From assembly GCA_027000685.1 (NCBI GenBank), contig JALTNN010000107.1:1-9218 (forward strand): a stretch of 9,218 nt of DNA, read 5' to 3'. The stretch is from Microcaldota archaeon (GTDB lineage: Archaea; Iainarchaeota; Iainarchaeia; JAADDC01). The number at the start of each line of letters is the position of its first letter. The first letter of the stretch is position 1. A model generated the notes under the pieces. That model worked only from the letters and a program-made list of their open reading frames with translations. It was not told the DNA's origin and searched no databases. A program made the translations under genes and the position numbers. Positions 6,901 through 9,218 of the stretch are shown here, piece after piece.

Positions 6901-7414
6901 TGCGGTAGAAGTAGAACCAGTAGTAAACGGGCACCGTGTCGGACCCCCTCGTTACCTCTTTGTACTTATCGGAGCACCTCGTGCTGACTTCGAGCGTGAA
7001 GAGGAAAGTCCTATCCGGCTCGATCTCCACGCTAAAGTCCCTCACCTCGACGTCTACGACTCCCCTCACCTCAAACTCCCAGGAATGGGAGGTCGTATCC
7101 CCTGAGGCGTCCCTTACCGTGAACACTCCCCTGTAGTTCCCTTTGTTTAGCGAGAAGGTGACGGCGACCGTCGTTGATCCCGCCTCCGTTCCCGACGTGT
7201 GGTACACACGCGTCCCCTTCCCGTTGTAGATGTCGAGGTTCCAGTCGAAGCCCTCCGCGTCTGTACTTACGGAGAACTCCGCCCTGATCTCCGGGTTCCT
7301 GCTCGTGTACACCTTATAAACGAGGGTCGGGACGTCTGCTTTCTCTATGACGACGGCAGAAAAGGCTACACCTGCGAGCAGGAGCAACACGAGAAGCAAC
7401 CGAACTACCTTCAT
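3953..7414 (-). CDS. Large modular Ig/PKD- and CARDB-like surface protein (1153 aa)
   Basis: Predicted secreted, C-terminally anchored surface protein; ligand unknown. Residues 1-20 are a signal peptide ending AFSA. Next come an N-terminal beta domain (about 21-117) and an aromatic-rich domain (to about 237; C147/C191). CARDB-like modules lie at about 240-336, 428-532, 533-648 and 946-1052, with 'P-[SY]-D-N-A' endings such as DPSDNAVSWEV. PKD/Ig-like modules lie at about 341-425 (C377/C394), 655-745 (C695/C712) and 836-920 (C872/C890, with the calcium-loop-like DCNGDGIVE). A C-x8-C module is at about 749-835 (C793/C802). An acidic Asn/Glu linker (about 923-945) and a Thr/Pro/Glu-rich stalk (about 1053-1128) lead to a membrane helix at about 1134-1151. 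There are 16 cysteines, which can be read as eight local pairs, and eight N-x-S/T sequons. ATG 7414 is preferred over in-frame GTG 7423 because the GTG lies in the GGTGG binding site. It is a paralogue of the 788-residue gene. Function could be S-layer, adhesion or matrix; none is proven. Confidence 0.85.
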   Translation of the reverse strand: MKVVRLLLVLLLLAGVAFSAVVIEKADVPTLVYKVYTSRNPEIRAEFSVSTDAEGFDWNLDIYNGKGTRVYHTSGTEAGSTTVAVTFSLNKGNYRGVFTVRDASGDTTSHSWEFEVRGVVDVEVRDFSVEIEPDRTFLFTLEVSTRCSDKYKEVTRGSDTVPVYYWFYFYRKWKGSYLYFFHVTEKYEEPCDASFTRKFRYTFPLKGSVFDVKAVAMPIPYTDDNAANSSKLYEDVSTENCRVVELVVPEEVNVGEEVPVTFSATCGTTFTSFPYSVYVDGELHESGRLVTDYRPTAKKKLSLTFDTLGEHTITVKLELLDPDASDNAKSAVILVKESNPPVVELNVSPEETLVGEPVRVEWRVTDDSGVDEVNVTCGNDVNFTGMGEEGSVECVYDEKGVYTIVVRAVDVYGNVGEATAEVVVKEPFVFNVGVEGVSAPERVVEGEEYRAELNVYCELVSGEENDIVVPYTVTVDGSEVDSGSLDVRCPGWTTYTFVRVFDTPGTYGVTFESRADDADPSDNAVSWEVEVEEKFVPEVDLRIVKWNVEEGNVEPGVYRAELRVVAEYANITSVEYTYGVSVWRDGELVASYTGSGSFGADENDVIDVQYTVESGHTYRFMVEVEPTNAAETDPSDNAVSWEVRAEAVEEGGDTTPPSVTITDPSEGSYFYTGEPVDVVWRSYDDSGVSYVTVDCGNGVKKESLPASGQTTCTYTSAGTYTIVVRAVDVYGNVGADSVKIYVKAPETPEPEVNITEWSYDGSWTEENVVFEGTAKNVEWMEVVDDAGREVGTCELLGDTFTCTVFAEGEYNAFLRYGNSETAKSYELGTIRIDRSDPVINVILPEEDAVYEESVPVDYTVEDLTDVSSYVDCNGDGIVEFTGGSEGSFTCTYTEAGTKTLVIGAADLLGHTTEVTVTFTVTLPEENVETNVPEENIEEGNVEENVTGAYAVNLAVEVSVPSRVRVGTAVDITVSVSADCNTGTVPYRAEVNVGDGAVEEFVREGSVACGGSDAFTVSYTPTRKGTYTVKVRVAALEHNETSLADNEAFATFYAWKPSRYTTGTTYTPPTTTTEVNAVVEENVGGAVAPPAAVEEATVEEVEVPVSLPETPPEEEVTAPAPSPATGLATMYTPQDLATAFIVFLVSLVIFLRVL
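5214..5257. repeat. 44-bp direct repeat, copy 1 (within 1153-aa gene)
   Basis: It is identical base for base to 6168-6211 over 44 positions. On the coding strand it encodes the last strands of a PKD/Ig-like module (Y-T-I-V-V-R-A-V-D-V-Y-G-N-V-G). Identity at synonymous positions, while the flanking module sequence has diverged, points to recent duplication or gene conversion. Confidence 0.85.
5486..5520. repeat. 35-bp near-identical repeat, copy 1 (CARDB module ends)
   Basis: It matches 5828-5862 at 32 of 35 positions. Both copies encode the SDNAVSWEV ending of adjacent CARDB-like modules on the minus strand, indicating tandem module duplication inside the gene. Confidence 0.75.
5828..5862. 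repeat. 35-bp near-identical repeat, copy 2 (CARDB module ends)
   Basis: Partner of 5486-5520 with three differences in 35 bases. It lies at the end of the preceding CARDB-like module, 342 bases away, which is one module length. Confidence 0.75.
6168..6211. repeat. 44-bp direct repeat, copy 2 (within 1153-aa gene)
   Basis: Exact partner of 5214-5257, 954 bases away, again at the end of a cysteine-paired PKD/Ig-like module. The two modules are separated by two CARDB-like modules, so the repeat is not a simple tandem array. Confidence 0.85.
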
Positions 7415-7419
7415 TGTAA

Positions 7420-7424
7420 CCACC
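7420..7424 (-). promoter_or_regulatory. Ribosome binding site that fixes the ATG 7414 start
   Basis: GGTGG lies five bases before ATG 7414, the same arrangement as GGTGG before ATG 3861 in the paralogue. It overlaps the upstream in-frame GTG (7423-7421), so that GTG is unlikely to start translation. Confidence 0.6.
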
Positions 7425-7446
7425 GTTCGGTTCTAACTCTCTTTTT

Positions 7447-7465
7447 GCCCCGAACTTCATTTAAA
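7447..7465 (-). promoter_or_regulatory. Archaeal promoter with shared TTTAA...AGTTCGGGGC block (upstream copy)
   Basis: Minus strand TTTAAATGAAGTTCGGGGC matches the block upstream of the 788-residue gene at 16 of 20 positions when one flanking base is included. The TATA-like part is centred about 49 bases before ATG 7414, giving a leader of about 24 bases that holds the GGTGG site. It starts five bases after the stop of the 127-residue membrane protein gene, so the surface protein gene can be transcribed separately from the upstream operon. Confidence 0.55.
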
Positions 7466-7469
7466 ACGG

Positions 7470-7853
7470 TTACTCCTGGCGGATGGCGAGGAGTAAGAGG
7501 ATGACGATGCCGAGGTCGAGCAGGTGCGAGACCGAGCCCAGGAGCCACAGCTCCGTTCCCCCCGCCACATCAAGGAGCGAGAGGAGTATCCTCACCATGA
7601 GGAGGAAGACGGCCCCAAGGATGTAGGCGTCTTTCATCCCCCTCCTCGCCATGTAGAGACCTACTGCCATGACGAAGGATGCGAGGGCTACCACGGCAGA
7701 GAGAAACACCACCACGACGTCAACGTACCTCTCATACATCTCCTTCGTGCCCCTCAGGTCCTCCACGCCGGCTACTCCCGGGAGTATGAGTATCCCCGCG
7801 GTGAAGAGGATGAGGAGGATGAGACCGAGCACCGCAAGGACTTCCCCGTCCAC
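7470..7853 (-). CDS. Four-helix integral membrane protein, unrecognised (127 aa)
   Basis: The protein is very hydrophobic, with four likely transmembrane helices at about residues 5-28, 45-68, 74-95 and 102-124. The loop after helix 1 is charged (EDLRGTKEMYERY) and a basic MARRGMKD loop follows helix 2, which would face the cytoplasm. No catalytic or metal-binding motif is evident and I do not recognise the family. The start is GTG 7853: an in-frame stop lies two codons upstream, and the ATG at 7857 is in another frame. The only GGTG-like site is 13 bases upstream, so initiation may rely on coupling to the 48-residue gene that ends seven bases before. It is the last gene of a three-gene minus strand operon. 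A role in the envelope with its neighbours is inference from context only. Confidence 0.75.
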   Translation of the reverse strand: MDGEVLAVLGLILLILFTAGILILPGVAGVEDLRGTKEMYERYVDVVVVFLSAVVALASFVMAVGLYMARRGMKDAYILGAVFLLMVRILLSLLDVAGGTELWLLGSVSHLLDLGIVILLLLAIRQE

Positions 7854-7860
7854 GCATTAA

Positions 7861-8007
7861 TTACTGCACCGAAATCGTGTTAAGGTCGATGTTTATCTCC
7901 ATGGACGCCGCCGTGTTCATCATCAGGAACTTCCCCGCGAGCACAGCCAGCGCTAACAGTCCGAGAAAGACCCCTATATAAGCCAGATACAGGAGGATAC
8001 TCCTCAT
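7861..8007 (-). CDS. Single-span membrane microprotein, unrecognised (48 aa)
   Basis: This small gene is too short for many gene finders. The protein starts MRSILLYLAY, continues as one hydrophobic helix to about residue 28, and ends with a polar tail of about 20 residues (SMEINIDLNTISVQ at the end). The Arg at position 2 suggests an N-in topology with the tail outside. Its ATG overlaps the upstream gene's TGA as ATGA, and GGTGG (8016-8012) precedes the ATG by four bases, both strong signs of translational coupling. It ends seven bases before the GTG of the next membrane gene. I do not recognise a family. It may be a small subunit or regulator of the 127-residue protein, or a short exported peptide; the charge pattern and tight spacing are the only clues. 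Confidence 0.72.
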   Translation of the reverse strand: MRSILLYLAYIGVFLGLLALAVLAGKFLMMNTAASMEINIDLNTISVQ

Positions 8008-8477
8008 CTCACCACCATGAGGAAGTATTCAGGTCTGAGGGAGTGTCCGTGCTTCTTCGAGATGTACTCCTTCACGCCCTTCAGCCTGAGCCTGTACCTG
8101 AACTCACCCGTCTTCACTCCCTCGTCGTAGCTCTTCTCTATCCTTAGGGTGAGAACACCGTCCTTCAACTCGTAACTCCCCTCGGCCACGAGCCTGTCAC
8201 CCTCTTCCTCGTCTACCTCGATCTCTTCGATGGGTATTACGCCGTAGCTCCTCGCGAGGGTATTCTCCCCTCTGAATACCTTGTCGTTCCACACGAAGAG
8301 GGAGACGGCCTCCTCGTCGTTCAACACGAGCTTGATGTGGTAGCCCCTCTCGCCTGCGTGGTGCACAACCCTCATGTACCCCCCTGCCTCGAGCTTTTCA
8401 AGGTCCACGAGCTGCCTCTCGGGCGGCTGGTCTGATTCCCCGCCCATCTTCGGCACGTAGTTTATGGTGGGATACAT
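8004..8477 (-). CDS. Soluble hypothetical protein, first gene of small operon (157 aa)
   Basis: It has no signal peptide or membrane helix, so it is probably cytoplasmic. The sequence alternates short hydrophobic stretches with charged residues (GGYMRVVHH, YHIKLVLND, LTLRIEKS, FRYRLRLKG), suggesting a mostly beta fold. A very acidic loop lies at about residues 85-95 (EEIEVDEEEGD). No catalytic motif is visible and I do not recognise the family. The start is ATG 8477: there is no ribosome binding site, but a TTAAAG box lies about 24 bases upstream, as for a leaderless transcript. The stop TGA overlaps the ATG of the 48-residue gene. Co-transcription with two small membrane proteins suggests a cytoplasmic partner of a membrane assembly, which is inference. 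Confidence 0.75.
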   Translation of the reverse strand: MYPTINYVPKMGGESDQPPERQLVDLEKLEAGGYMRVVHHAGERGYHIKLVLNDEEAVSLFVWNDKVFRGENTLARSYGVIPIEEIEVDEEEGDRLVAEGSYELKDGVLTLRIEKSYDEGVKTGEFRYRLRLKGVKEYISKKHGHSLRPEYFLMVVR

Positions 8478-8500
8478 CGTAACAATTTTCCGGCGAAATC

Positions 8501-8506
8501 CTTTAA
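8501..8506 (-). promoter_or_regulatory. TATA box of leaderless promoter for the 157-aa gene
   Basis: TTAAAG on the minus strand lies about 24-29 bases upstream of ATG 8477. This is the distance from TATA box to transcription start in archaea, so the transcript would begin at or next to the start codon. No Shine-Dalgarno-like sequence lies between. Confidence 0.55.
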
Positions 8507-8527
8507 CGTTGGAACACCAGCAACGGC

Positions 8528-8534
8528 CTTAAAC
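8528..8534 (+). promoter_or_regulatory. TATA box of leaderless promoter for the CcdA-like gene
   Basis: CTTAAAC is centred 25 bases upstream of GTG 8556, again fitting a leaderless transcript. It is divergent from, and about 25 bases away from, the TATA box of the 157-residue gene, so the two promoters share a 78-bp region and could be co-regulated. Confidence 0.55.
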
Positions 8535-8555
8535 ATACCCGCCCATAACTTCCCC

Positions 8556-9218
8556 GTGGACAAGGAGATCGTCCTCCTCGCTCTCGCAGACTCCGTGAAC
8601 CCCTGCACGCTCGCCGTCATGGCAGCACTCCTCCTCGTTGTTCTCCAGAAAAGGGGAAGGAGGGATGCGGCCGTCGCGGGCCTTCTCTTCGTTGCCACCG
8701 TCTACGTGACCTACTTCCTCTACGGCCTTGGCTTGTTCACCTTCCTCACGGTTACAGATCTCTTCACCGTCCTGAGGAGCGTCGCCTTCTTCCTCGTCCT
8801 CGCACTCGCCATTTGGGAGCTGAAAGCCTACCTATTCTACAAGCCCGGCTTCTCCTCCCTCGAGATGCCTCTCTTCCTCCGCCCTTATGCGAGAAAGCTC
8901 ATTCACTCCATCGAGCATCCCCTCTTCGCCATCCCCGTGGCTTTCTTCTGCTCAATTTTTCTCCTTCCCTGCTCCTCCGGCCCCTACATCGCCGCCATAT
9001 CCCTCATGGGCGACATCACCCCCCTCTTCATCTACAACACGATTTTCGTCCTCCCCATGCTCACCGTGACACTCCTCGTTACCTTTGGCCTTGACCCCGA
9101 GAAGGTCCTGGAGTGGAGGAACAGGCATGTCCGCCTAATACACCTCATCTCCTCCCTCCTCCTCTTCGCCGTGGCATTCTACATTGCTCCGCCGCTATTC
9201 CCCTCCTCCACACCCCAG
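8556..9218 (+). CDS. CcdA/DsbD-type transmembrane thiol-disulfide carrier (partial, 3' end outside)
   Basis: The frame is open to the window edge (221 residues seen). CcdA/DsbD-beta proteins carry reducing equivalents across the membrane by thiol-disulfide exchange between two membrane cysteines, feeding extracytoplasmic redox partners. The sequence shows the family signature twice: SVNPC near the start (N15-P16-C17) and LLPCSSGPY in the fourth helix (C139). About six helices lie at roughly residues 4-31, 38-64, 70-95, 123-150, 155-180 and 195-215. C132, also in helix four, is extra. The length already matches the roughly 220-240-residue family, so only a few residues should be missing. GTG 8556 is chosen because a TATA box lies 25 bases upstream and the NPC motif comes at the usual distance from the start. 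The gene is divergent from the small operon. The redox role rests on family knowledge; which partner it serves here is inference. Confidence 0.82.
   Translation, partial: MDKEIVLLALADSVNPCTLAVMAALLLVVLQKRGRRDAAVAGLLFVATVYVTYFLYGLGLFTFLTVTDLFTVLRSVAFFLVLALAIWELKAYLFYKPGFSSLEMPLFLRPYARKLIHSIEHPLFAIPVAFFCSIFLLPCSSGPYIAAISLMGDITPLFIYNTIFVLPMLTVTLLVTFGLDPEKVLEWRNRHVRLIHLISSLLLFAVAFYIAPPLFPSSTPQ

Noticed and set aside
7854..7857. ATG at 7857 as an alternative start for the 127-residue membrane protein
   Set aside because: It is in a different reading frame (MRGRGSPCG...). The correct frame is closed two codons upstream of GTG 7853.
8462..8698. 78-codon open frame on the minus strand across the divergent promoter region
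   Set aside because: It covers both TATA boxes and runs antisense to the CcdA-like gene's conserved NPC motif, with no ribosome binding site.
8813..9094. Plus strand open frames inside the CcdA-like gene
   Set aside because: They are out of frame with the conserved PCSSGPY motif and the helices. The Pro/His/Arg-rich translations are shadows.
1..9218. tRNA, rRNA, insertion sequences and CRISPR arrays
   Set aside because: No cloverleaf-like stretch, terminal inverted repeats, transposase motifs or regularly spaced repeats were seen. Gene-free gaps are all under about 100 bases apart from the foreign left end.

Overview
The window looks like a stretch of a GC-rich, probably thermophilic archaeal genome, with a short piece of unrelated bacterial DNA joined to its left end. 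Archaeal signs are an aCPSF2-type beta-CASP ribonuclease, TTTAAA-like TATA boxes about 25 nt upstream of start codons with no leader room, GGTGG ribosome binding sites on the leadered genes, AGG/AGA as the main arginine codons, purine-rich mRNAs, and large surface proteins ending in a C-terminal membrane anchor. The lineage cannot be settled by eye, and thermophily is an inference.

Layout. Bases 1 to about 242 have lower GC (about 48% in the first 120 bases by hand count, against about 62% at 721-780). They carry the convergent 3' ends of two other genes: a hydrophobic C-terminus on + and a Kelch-like C-terminus on -. At about 240-245 the sequence switches abruptly into the beta-CASP nuclease gene (+, to 1493), whose first residues are missing. 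This is most simply a chimeric contig join.

From 1495 to 8477 all genes lie on the minus strand. Reading in transcription order, a leaderless gene for an unrecognised 157-residue protein (8477-8004) overlaps a 48-residue single-span microprotein (8007-7861) by ATGA. A 127-residue four-helix membrane protein (7853-7470) follows. Next come two large modular surface proteins, each with its own promoter: 1153 residues (7414-3953) and 788 residues (3861-1495). They are built from cysteine-paired Ig/PKD-like and CARDB-like modules, share a homologous C-terminal block, and share a promoter block (TTTAA, then AGTTCGGGGC). The second ends one base from the convergent nuclease gene.

At the right end a CcdA/DsbD-type membrane thiol-disulfide carrier (8556 to beyond 9218, +) is transcribed divergently from the 157-residue gene through a 78-bp region with two back-to-back leaderless promoters.

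Working picture (inference): most of the window is a cell-envelope locus encoding secreted, disulfide-stapled surface proteins, small membrane proteins and a membrane redox carrier that could support disulfide chemistry outside the cytoplasm. The RNA nuclease is a housekeeping neighbour. No RNA genes, CRISPR arrays or insertion sequences were found. The most valuable leads are the paired-cysteine surface proteins with their shared promoter, the coupled small-protein operon, and the assembly join at the left end.
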